Shown piece by piece: positions 57,594 through 64,000 of a stretch of 64,000 nt of DNA (position 1 is the first letter of the stretch; the number at the start of each line of letters is the position of its first letter). The position numbers were made by a program, and so were the translations under genes. The stretch comes from an uncultured Clostridia bacterium. GTDB taxonomy: Bacteria > Bacillota > Clostridia > Christensenellales > CAG-917. The stretch is taken from NCBI GenBank assembly GCA_934233745.1, contig CAKQGN010000001.1, positions 186,001-250,000 on the forward strand, read 5' to 3'. The notes beneath the pieces were generated by a model. It worked only from the letters and a program-made list of their open reading frames with translations, ran no database searches and was not told where the DNA came from.

Positions 57594-60431
57594 TTATTTG
57601 AGTTTCGGCGCTTTTACGCGCATTTTTGCGTCGAGGCGTTCGAATTTTTGTTCGATTGCCTCGCCGTGTTCGAGTTTGATTTGATTCATTATGGCAACAA
57701 AGCCGACATATGCAATCGTAAGGATTGCGCCTATTGCAAGCATGGCTTTGCCCATCTCCCACGTGATGTGGTTGTCGAGGCGGAAGAACGTGCGGACAAT
57801 TTGCACAATGTCGATGTTCCGACCGTTTACAATCACGTTTATCGACAGGAAGTACGAGCCGACAAAGAGAAATACCATGGCGATGTATGTGAACAAATTG
57901 AGTACGACAAGCCACTTGGATTTGCCGAATTTGCGTCTTTTTTTCTTCTCTTTTTGAGGTTTGGAGTTGTCGGAATCCACCACCTGCATTACAACGCCGT
58001 TTGTGAGCGAGTATCTTTTTTCTTTTTCGTCAACGTAACCGTCGTACAAGCTGGAATCGATTTTTTGCGCCCTTGCCTCTTCTTTCGCTTTTTCAGCCAT
58101 ATAGTCGCTTATGCCGAAAAACGCCGACCAACTCGATAGTTTTGTGGGAAGGGAAACTTTGAACAAAAGCAAGAATCCGACAAACGTGATTATCCATATG
58201 AACACCGTCTGCGACTGAGCGTCGGTGATGTCGGTGAGGAAAAACCTGTTGCATATGATGACTGCAATTGCGCCCATAAGCACGGTTATACCGCCGGGCA
58301 GGGCGTTTGACAGCACTTTGGGCAAGAACCTTCCCGTAACTCTGTCCGCATTCGGTTCGAGTGCAAGCACGACGGAGGGGATGCCTATCGTCACCATACC
58401 CATAATCGTGAGATTCTGCGGAGTGAAGGGGAGAGGATCGACCACAATCATAAACAAAAGTGCCAAAAGCGTGTTGTAAATTGTTTTCATGATGTACAAC
58501 GCCGCCGAGCGTTCGAGATTGTTTATCGAACGTCTGCCTTCGGCAACCACTTTTGGCATAGAAGAGAAGTTGCTGTCCAAAAGCACCAGTGAGCTTACGT
58601 TTTTCGCCGCGTCCGAGCCCGAAGCCATTGCAACCGAGCAATCCGCTTCTTTCAGCGCAAGCACGTCGTTGACGCCGTCGCCCGTCATGGCAACGGTGTG
58701 TCCCGCTTTTTTGAGTGCTTTTACGAGCATGAGTTTCTGGTCGGGCAACACGCGTCCGAAAATGGTGTATTTTGTTGCTGCCTCAAAAACTTCTTCTTCG
58801 GTTTTCAAAGTGGACATATCAACGATATTGTCGCAATTTTCAAGCCCTGCGCGCATAGCCACCGCACGCACGGTTTGGGGGTTGTCGCCGGATATGATTT
58901 TGACCGTGACGCCTTCTTGTTTGAAGAAGCGCAGGGTGTCGGGAGCTTCCTTTCTGATCTTATCGGTTATAAAGATATAACTTTCAAGAGAGAGGGTTTT
59001 GGGAAGAGTGCCGTCGCCGAACATATTTTTCGATGACGCCACAACCATAACTCTAAAACCTTTTTGAGCCATTTCCGAAACGGTGTTTTCCATGGCTTTC
59101 GTGCGCTTTTTGAATACGAATTCGGGTGCGCCGATGACATATGAAACGCCGTCTATTCTTGCGCCGCTCCACTTACGTTGAGAGGAGAAGGGAACGACTT
59201 GTTCGATTGTTCCCGAATTTTGCAATTCGCCGACATAGGTGCGCAAGGCGTTTATCGTGGCATTGTCGTCCTCAAGCGCGCTTGTCACGTTTTTGATGAT
59301 TTGATTTATATCGTCGACGTTTTTTCCTTTTGCAGGCATCACTTCATTGACTTCCATCGTGCCTTCGGTGATAGTGCCTGTTTTGTCGAGGCAAAGCACA
59401 TCGACGCGTGCGAGAGTTTCCACGCAATAGAGATCCTGCGCCAGCGTTTTGTGTCGGGAGAGTCGCATAACGCTCACGCAAAACACCGTTGATGACAGAG
59501 CGACAAGTCCCGACGGAATCATGCCGATGACGGTCGCAACCGTGCCGAGTACCGTTTCGGAGAGGTGCGAACTTATTTTATATCCCAGCAGGGTGGTGAT
59601 GGTTTTTTGTGCTTCTTCGGGATTGTTCTGCACAAAGTATTTGACGCAGAACAGCATAATTCCGAGCGGTACGATTATGCTCGCCATGACTTTGACGATA
59701 AACATAAGCGAACGCCAGATTTCGCTGTTCGGTTTTTTGAAATACTTTGCCCCCGAGCTGATTTTTGTTGCGAAGTTGTCCGCTCCGACATGTTCGACTT
59801 GCGCTTTTGCAGTGCCGGACACGACAAAACTGCCCGACATTATTTCATCTCCGGGATTTTTGAGGATTGCGTCGGGCTCGCCCGTGATAAGGCTTTCGTT
59901 GACTTCTATCGAGCCTTCCGCAACGATTGCGTCCGCACAGATCTGACTTCCGCTCGAAAGTATTGTCAAATCGTCCAGAACGATGTCTTTGATTGCGATT
60001 TCCTGTTCTTGCCCGTCACGCAAAACGATGGCTTTGGGCGCGGAAATCAAGGAGAGTTTGTCGATTGTGCGCTTTGCGCGAAGTTCTTGAATAATACCGA
60101 CAAGCGCATTGAAAATTATCAAAAGCATGAAGCCGAAGTTGCCAAGAACAGACAAAATGTTTTCGTGCGAATCTATGAAAAAGAAGATTAAAACCGCAAG
60201 CACAATAAACACGAAATTGAAAAACGTGACGATGTTTTCACGCAATATTTGCCCGACGGTCTTTGTTTTTACGTTTGTGTCGCCGTTGACTTTGCCTTCG
60301 GCAATCCTTTTTTTCACGTCCTCCTGTCCGAGTCCTTTTTCAAGGTCGGTGACAAAACGTTCGCTGACGTTTTGTTCTTGCTCCGACATTATTTCGGACG
60401 GCATATAGATGTGATCGTGATTTTCGGACAT
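57594..60431 (-). CDS. P-type cation-transporting ATPase, CaxP/CtpE-like
   Basis: The 945-residue membrane ATPase has TGEP near the actuator domain, the core motif CLDKTGTITEGTMEVNE, MTGDGVNDVLALKEADCSVAMASGSDAAK and the characteristic MIPSGLVALSSTVFCVSVMRLS with HKTLAQDLYCVETLARVD before the phosphorylated Asp. These match the group of Streptococcus CaxP and Mycobacterium CtpE, which are linked to Ca2+ transport. At its C-terminus, after a basic cytoplasmic loop (KEKKKRRKFGKSKW), further helices precede a tail with many charged residues. The start at 60431 follows AAGGGAGA; an in-frame ATG at 60449 is upstream of that site. The ion is inferred from family only. Confidence 0.85.
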   Translation of the reverse strand: MSENHDHIYMPSEIMSEQEQNVSERFVTDLEKGLGQEDVKKRIAEGKVNGDTNVKTKTVGQILRENIVTFFNFVFIVLAVLIFFFIDSHENILSVLGNFGFMLLIIFNALVGIIQELRAKRTIDKLSLISAPKAIVLRDGQEQEIAIKDIVLDDLTILSSGSQICADAIVAEGSIEVNESLITGEPDAILKNPGDEIMSGSFVVSGTAKAQVEHVGADNFATKISSGAKYFKKPNSEIWRSLMFIVKVMASIIVPLGIMLFCVKYFVQNNPEEAQKTITTLLGYKISSHLSETVLGTVATVIGMIPSGLVALSSTVFCVSVMRLSRHKTLAQDLYCVETLARVDVLCLDKTGTITEGTMEVNEVMPAKGKNVDDINQIIKNVTSALEDDNATINALRTYVGELQNSGTIEQVVPFSSQRKWSGARIDGVSYVIGAPEFVFKKRTKAMENTVSEMAQKGFRVMVVASSKNMFGDGTLPKTLSLESYIFITDKIRKEAPDTLRFFKQEGVTVKIISGDNPQTVRAVAMRAGLENCDNIVDMSTLKTEEEVFEAATKYTIFGRVLPDQKLMLVKALKKAGHTVAMTGDGVNDVLALKEADCSVAMASGSDAAKNVSSLVLLDSNFSSMPKVVAEGRRSINNLERSAALYIMKTIYNTLLALLFMIVVDPLPFTPQNLTIMGMVTIGIPSVVLALEPNADRVTGRFLPKVLSNALPGGITVLMGAIAVIICNRFFLTDITDAQSQTVFIWIITFVGFLLLFKVSLPTKLSSWSAFFGISDYMAEKAKEEARAQKIDSSLYDGYVDEKEKRYSLTNGVVMQVVDSDNSKPQKEKKKRRKFGKSKWLVVLNLFTYIAMVFLFVGSYFLSINVIVNGRNIDIVQIVRTFFRLDNHITWEMGKAMLAIGAILTIAYVGFVAIMNQIKLEHGEAIEQKFERLDAKMRVKAPKLK

Positions 60432-60476
60432 AATCTCCCTTATGCGCATGCGCGCTTTTCATAGTATATATAGATG

Positions 60477-60504
60477 ATTATAGCATAAATTGTTCATTAT
60501 ACAA
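60477..60504 (-). promoter_or_regulatory. Promoter of the P-type ATPase gene
   Basis: On the minus strand TTGTAT (60504-60499) and TATAAT (60482-60477) are 16 bases apart, about 45 bases before the ATG. Confidence 0.55.
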
Positions 60505-60568
60505 GAAAAAGTTGACTCAAAAATGAGTTTTATACATGTTTTTTTGCATAATTGCAACTTTTCCAAAG

Positions 60569-60574
60569 TATATT
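60569..60574 (+). promoter_or_regulatory. -10 box of the lipoprotein gene, apparently leaderless
   Basis: TATATT lies six bases before the ATG at 60581, with TTGCAT at 60544-60549 as a loosely spaced (19 bases) -35 element. No Shine-Dalgarno site is present. Confidence 0.45.
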
Positions 60575-60580
60575 TTGCAT

Positions 60581-61246
60581 ATGAAAAGAAAAATATGTTT
60601 GATTTTTGTTGCAATATTGTGCGTTGTTTCCGCTCTTGTCGCTCTTTGCGCATGCAATAAGAAAGACAATGCCGAAAGCAAAGACAACGTGTCAAGGCTC
60701 ACCGAAGCGTATTATGCCGGAGAGAGCGATTTGTTTGCCGTCACAATCGAAAAGGGCAGACGTGAAAAGAGCTTTATAGCCGACGGGATTGCAAAGGATG
60801 TTTGCGATTTCACAGAGCTTACAATCACGCCGCTGAAAAGCAACGAGTATCAGAGCATTGCATACGTCGTCTGCGCCGACAACAAAACCGTATCGGGTGA
60901 AATTCAGAGCGGAAAAAGTGGCGAATTTACGGCATCTATCGCACTCGATTTTGTTCCGACAACGATAAGGGTGACCGCAGGCGAGGCAGAATCGGACATC
61001 GAACTATGCTCGATTCTCGACGGAAAACTGTCGTCTTCCGACATCATAAATATTGCCAAAGACGCATTCAAAGATAAAATCGACAAAGAGTATTCGGAGG
61101 GCAAAGCCGAGCGCGAAATATACGTGAAACTCATCACTGCCGACCGCGAATCGTATTATTATTACGTGTCGTTCATCGGTGACGGAGTGGACTACTGGGC
61201 GATGCTGATTGACCCGAGTACAGGCAATATAATCAGCAAAAAATAA
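60581..61246 (+). CDS. Small lipoprotein with PepSY-like C-terminal domain
   Basis: The 221-residue protein has a basic, hydrophobic signal (MKRKICLIFVAILCVVSALV) and a cysteine cluster ALCACNKKD at which lipid attachment is likely. The C-terminal part, ADRESYYYYVSFIGDGVDYWAMLIDPSTGNII, has the strand pattern and conserved DPSTG end of PepSY domains, often found in external regulators of peptidases or in sensors. Its function is unknown. It is divergent from the P-type ATPase gene. An in-frame upstream ATG at 60536 would spoil the signal peptide. Confidence 0.65.
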   Translation: MKRKICLIFVAILCVVSALVALCACNKKDNAESKDNVSRLTEAYYAGESDLFAVTIEKGRREKSFIADGIAKDVCDFTELTITPLKSNEYQSIAYVVCADNKTVSGEIQSGKSGEFTASIALDFVPTTIRVTAGEAESDIELCSILDGKLSSSDIINIAKDAFKDKIDKEYSEGKAEREIYVKLITADRESYYYYVSFIGDGVDYWAMLIDPSTGNIISKK

Positions 61247-61273
61247 GCGTTATAGTGAAAACAAAATATAAAA

Positions 61274-61331
61274 ATCCCTTTTGACTCTCGCAACAAAAAG
61301 ACGGTTTTCCCGATGAGCGTCAAAAGGGGAT
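61274..61331. repeat. Large hairpin after the lipoprotein gene
   Basis: ATCCCTTTTGAC (61274-61285) pairs with GTCAAAAGGGGAT (61319-61331) around a 33-base loop. No T-run follows. The 231-base gap between the genes contains nothing else recognisable. Confidence 0.5.
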
Positions 61332-61477
61332 ACTTCTCAATAATCCGTAAATTAAAATTTCCGTGACGAATATGGAGTGTTTACATCATATTTTGTAATA
61401 TGACAATTGCTTTCAAACAAACCGCCGAAACCCCGAACGGCGATTTGTTTGTTGATTTGTATGTGAGGAATCGGGGT

Positions 61478-61891
61478 TTACTTTTTGATTGCCTGCGACA
61501 TAGCGGTTGCCATTTGCGTCGCTTGCTCCTGAAGACGATCTTGCTCGTACAATTCCATTTGTGCGAAAATCGCTTTTTTGAATTCCTCAGGCTTTTTAAT
61601 GCCGTAAAATACGACGGGAGAAGAACCGGCAGTTTCGATTTTCAATCCGCCGTAGCCGAATATCTTTCCGAATAAGCCACTGGCAACGGTCACGTTTTGA
61701 ATTTTGTTCAAAGGACTTGTGATCGTGTGGGTGCGAATCAGACCTTTTTTACCGACAATTCTTTTGTTGGTTATAGCCAATTCTGAGGTCAAAAAACTGA
61801 TAAAGTGCGGAAAAACCGCAAGGAACGACTTTTTAGCTTTGCGGATGACTTTTTCGTTTTTCGTTAAATTTTGTTCTGCATAGTTACCCAT
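61478..61891 (-). CDS. Small bacterial PH-domain protein
   Basis: The 137-residue protein has the bacterial PH-domain pattern SELAITNKRIVGKKGLIRTHTITSPLNKIQNVTVASGLFGKIFGYG and GLKIETAGSSPVVFYGIKKPEEFKKAI, as in YdbS/YdbT-type domains. There is no membrane segment, and the C-terminal 25 residues are helical and Gln/Ala-rich. GGAGGTAATAAA before the ATG is a strong start site. It is divergent from an XRE repressor gene, and both share an operator region with two copies of a palindrome. The function is unknown. Confidence 0.75.
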   Translation of the reverse strand: MGNYAEQNLTKNEKVIRKAKKSFLAVFPHFISFLTSELAITNKRIVGKKGLIRTHTITSPLNKIQNVTVASGLFGKIFGYGGLKIETAGSSPVVFYGIKKPEEFKKAIFAQMELYEQDRLQEQATQMATAMSQAIKK

Positions 61892-61930
61892 TTTATTACC
61901 TCCGTAATGGTTGATAAACTTATTGTAATG

Positions 61931-61971
61931 TAAGAATTCTTAAATGTCAAGAATAAATGTAAGAATTCTTA
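61931..61971. promoter_or_regulatory. Paired palindromic operator between PH-domain and XRE genes
   Basis: TAAGAATTCTTA occurs at 61931-61942 and again at 61960-61971, 29 bases centre to centre, each preceded by ATG. A related half site, TCAAGAATAAA, lies between. Both divergent promoters must overlap this region, which suggests binding by the XRE protein. Confidence 0.65.
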
Positions 61972-61985
61972 TATGCTAAAAATCT

Positions 61986-62204
61986 ATGAAAGATAACACA
62001 ATCGGCGAATCGATAAAGCTCAATCGTATAGAGCAAAAATATACTCAAAAGCAACTTGCGCAAATGATAGGCGTTACGCATGCTGCTATAAGCTATTGGG
62101 AAAACGGAATAAATATACCCAACGTCAAAGATTGCTGGCTGCTTGCCGATGCATTGGAAATTTCAATCGACGAGTTGGTGGGGCGGGACGGCAACGCCGA
62201 ATGA
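61986..62204 (+). CDS. XRE-family helix-turn-helix regulator
   Basis: The 72-residue protein is almost wholly a Cro/CI-type DNA-binding domain: IGESIKLNRIEQKYTQKQLAQMIGVTHAAISYWENGINIPNVKDCWLLADALEISIDELVG. No Shine-Dalgarno site precedes the ATG, and a TTATAT/TATGCT sequence lies 8-11 bases upstream, so its mRNA probably has little or no leader. It likely represses itself and the divergent PH-domain gene through the paired palindromes. Confidence 0.88.
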   Translation: MKDNTIGESIKLNRIEQKYTQKQLAQMIGVTHAAISYWENGINIPNVKDCWLLADALEISIDELVGRDGNAE

Positions 62205-62235
62205 GCGAGTAGGTTTGTTGTGTGGATTGATATAA

Positions 62236-62314
62236 AATAGCCCTTTGATTGTCAAAACGATTGCAGTCAAGAATCACGCAAGTCGTTTTGGTTGTTGCGC
62301 ATAAAAGGGTTATT
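62236..62314. repeat. 79-bp hairpin element
   Basis: Outer arms AATAGCCCTTT (62236-62246) and AAAGGGTTATT (62304-62314), and inner arms CAAAACGA (62253-62260) and TCGTTTTG (62283-62290), form a long interrupted stem. The remainder of the 259-base gap up to the HU terminator shows no gene. Confidence 0.5.
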
Positions 62315-62416
62315 CACCTTGTGGTATACTAATTGTACTAGAAATTTGTATAAACTGTTTTAATTTTTTACAGGTGTTGCACTTGAAAGTATAATTCACC
62401 GCCTGACATAAAAAAG

Positions 62417-62440
62417 CACCGTCGCGTGACGGTGTTTTTT
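62417..62440 (-). terminator. Rho-independent terminator of hup
   Basis: CACCGTC and GACGGTG form a 7-bp stem with a GCGT loop, with A-runs and T-runs on both sides; it lies 24 bases past the hup stop codon. Confidence 0.88.
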
Positions 62441-62463
62441 ATGTTGTTTTCGTATCAAAGCAA

Positions 62464-62736
62464 TTAGTTGAACAAATCCTTGAACGCTTTGCCGAATTTG
62501 ACGACGGGAGCTTTGCTTGCCGCGATCGTGATCGGTTGCTTTGTAAGGGGATTGAAGCCTTGTCTTTCTGCTTTTTCTTTGATTTCGTAAGAAGCAAAGT
62601 TTGCGATTGCGACTTTGTCGCCTGCTTTGAGTGCTTCTGCGATGACTGCTGCGTATGCGTCAACCGCTGCTGTTGCGTCTTTGATGGAAAGGTCGGCTTT
62701 TGCTGCCACTGCTTTGATAAATTCTGCTTTATTCAT
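62464..62736 (-). CDS. hup: DNA-binding protein HU
   Basis: The 90-residue protein shows the HU fold throughout: MNKAEFIKAVAAKADLSIKDA, VAIANFASYEIKEKAERQGFNPLTKQPITI with the proline-tipped DNA-intercalating arm, and the C-terminal KAPVVKFGKAFKDLFN. HU bends and compacts DNA. AAGGAGG precedes the ATG and a terminator follows, so it is a single-gene transcript. The upstream gap 62737-62898 shows no gene. Confidence 0.96.
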   Translation of the reverse strand: MNKAEFIKAVAAKADLSIKDATAAVDAYAAVIAEALKAGDKVAIANFASYEIKEKAERQGFNPLTKQPITIAASKAPVVKFGKAFKDLFN

Positions 62737-62898
62737 TTTTGTTCCTCCTTGGGGATTGTATTGCCATTATAGACGAAAAAAACGGCTATTGCAATACTTT
62801 TTTTAATATTTGCGCTTCGCAAGCGATTTTATATCTGTCACCTTTTGCCGTCAAACTTATAGTTTGAAAGCAAAGAAACTTTGCAAGGTCGTTTTCGA

Positions 62899-64000
62899 TT
62901 ATTGCGGAATTTGCGGCGAAGGTTGTTCGCTGTCCGATTGGGGAGGGACGTCCGCAGGTGCGGATGTGTTTGTCGAATCCGTCGTTTCATTGACCAAAGG
63001 CGGATTGATAGGCGTATCGTCCGATTTGCTCTTTTTGTATGTAAGTTTCAAAAGCAAGGGCGTAAGCAAGGACGACACGATTATAAGAATAAGCACAAAC
63101 GGCATAATCGAAGCGTCCACAAGCCCGCTGTCCACGCCTTTTTGAGTGCAGACAAGCACGACTTCGGCTCTTGCCATCATTCCGATACCCACACGCAAAC
63201 TGTCCATAAACGAGTATTTGCAAATGAGAGAGCCTATTCCGCAACCGAGTACTTTGCCTATAAGCCCCACGGCGATAAACGCAAATCCGAATCCGACGAT
63301 AGCGGGGGAGATTGCTCCGAAATCCGCTTTTATACCGATGCTTGCAAAAAACACCGGAGCAAAAATCATATAGTTGCTTATCTCGACTTTGCTGTCGATA
63401 TAGTCCGATTCCGAGAGTGTGGAAAGCATGATTCCGGCAACGTATGCGCCGGTGATGTCCGCAACGCCGAACCATTCTTCTGCGGCGTAAGCAAAGAAAA
63501 ATGCCATCGCAAAACCGATGATAGGAATACGTCTGTGATGCTCGGGGTGACGTTTGAGATAATGTTTGAGGATAATGTGCGCAACAAACCCCACTGCGAT
63601 TGCCGCGGCAAAAAAGCCTATCATCTTGCCGATGGAGATGCCGATGCCGTCAAGTCCGTTGCCTTTGTCGAGGGATATGAACAAAGAGAGAAGGATGACG
63701 CCGATGATGTCGTCGAGGATTGCCGCCGCAACGATAGAAGTGCCGACTTTCGTGTTGAGCTTGCCGAGTTCTTTGAGTGCGGCAACGGTTATGCTGACGC
63801 TTGTAGCCGCCAAAATCGCACCGTAAAACAGGTTGGTGATGATTTGGTGTTGTTCAACGTGAAAACCGCCGTTGAATGCCGACGCAACCAAAAACCCGAG
63901 TCCCAACGGGAAAATCACGCCCAATATAGTGATCAAAATCGATGGCAAACCGCTTGTTTTGAATTGTTTGAGGTCGGTTTCGAGTCCTGCCGAGAACATG
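62899..64000 (-). CDS. CPA2-family cation:proton antiporter (N-terminus outside window)
   Basis: The frame runs off the right edge; 367 codons are visible, beginning inside the conserved region FSAGLETDLKQF. The protein has about ten membrane helices with ATSVSITVAALKELG, the ion-binding-site segment AAAILDDIIGVILL, and GADFG-like IGIKADFG. These match NhaS3/KefB-type exchangers of Na+ or K+ for H+. The C-terminus is a short Pro/Ser/Thr-rich tail (from about residue 325 of the visible part) without the TrkA-N domain found in Kef proteins. The true start is beyond the window, roughly 60 residues upstream by comparison with the family. Confidence 0.88.
   Translation of the reverse strand, partial: MFSAGLETDLKQFKTSGLPSILITILGVIFPLGLGFLVASAFNGGFHVEQHQIITNLFYGAILAATSVSITVAALKELGKLNTKVGTSIVAAAILDDIIGVILLSLFISLDKGNGLDGIGISIGKMIGFFAAAIAVGFVAHIILKHYLKRHPEHHRRIPIIGFAMAFFFAYAAEEWFGVADITGAYVAGIMLSTLSESDYIDSKVEISNYMIFAPVFFASIGIKADFGAISPAIVGFGFAFIAVGLIGKVLGCGIGSLICKYSFMDSLRVGIGMMARAEVVLVCTQKGVDSGLVDASIMPFVLILIIVSSLLTPLLLKLTYKKSKSDDTPINPPLVNETTDSTNTSAPADVPPQSDSEQPSPQIPQ

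Overview
This window looks like chromosome of a spore-forming Bacillota of the class Clostridia, probably a gut lineage. The reasons are a SpoIIE phosphatase fragment at the left edge followed by tilS and hpt (a conserved Firmicute order), Gram-positive style Shine-Dalgarno sites, AGGAGG-type starts, RNase J, Der preceded by a DUF512 radical-SAM protein, HU, a YtxC-like protein, and moderately low G+C. There is no phage structural gene, transposase or CRISPR array. Assignments rest on motifs and family knowledge; no database search was run.

Layout. 1-6154 is a housekeeping run on the plus strand: spoIIE 3' end, tilS, hpt, cca-like nucleotidyltransferase, rmuC, PHP phosphoesterase. 6155-6640 is a gene-free, hairpin-rich stretch that may encode a large structured RNA. 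6700-9918 (minus) is a copper unit: csoR, with a CsoR-type operator, and copA, whose C-terminal metal-binding domain carries its own internal ribosome-binding site. 10124-29713 is one enormous gene (6,529 residues) for a secreted GLUG-repeat protein. It is followed by three translationally coupled genes (29991-32544) for exported proteins with SipW/TasA-like signal sequences. This 22-kb block is the most unusual part of the window and may build an extracellular matrix or surface fibre.

32813-32984 (minus) carries tRNA-Thr and tRNA-Ser, with a degenerate tRNA-Ser copy beside them. 33418-37476 is an accessory stretch: a membrane-anchored glycerophosphodiester phosphodiesterase, a possible uracil-DNA-glycosylase-fold protein, and a two-gene unit pairing a polymerase-III-alpha-like fragment with a soluble FtsH-like AAA protease. 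37563-41802 holds a GH3 glycosidase, an acetyltransferase and an AraC regulator. 41963-43855 holds an ECF sigma factor, its probable anti-sigma factor and a YtxC-like protein.

44078-46342 (minus) is serC-serA, the first two steps committed to serine synthesis. 46630-53975 holds rnjA, a GT-B glycosyltransferase, DUF512, der and an aminotransferase. 54127-57574 is a sugar utilisation pair (GPH symporter, GH27 alpha-galactosidase) on convergent strands. 57594-60431 is a CaxP/CtpE-like P-type ATPase, divergent from a small lipoprotein. The window ends with a PH-domain/XRE pair sharing a palindromic operator, HU, and a truncated CPA2 antiporter.

Several genes (tilS, the AraC gene, the YtxC-like gene, the lipoprotein gene) have a -10 box exactly six bases before the start codon and no ribosome-binding site, which suggests leaderless mRNAs. 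Dispersed repeats occur in the csoR-copA gap and at 49.45-49.83 kb.
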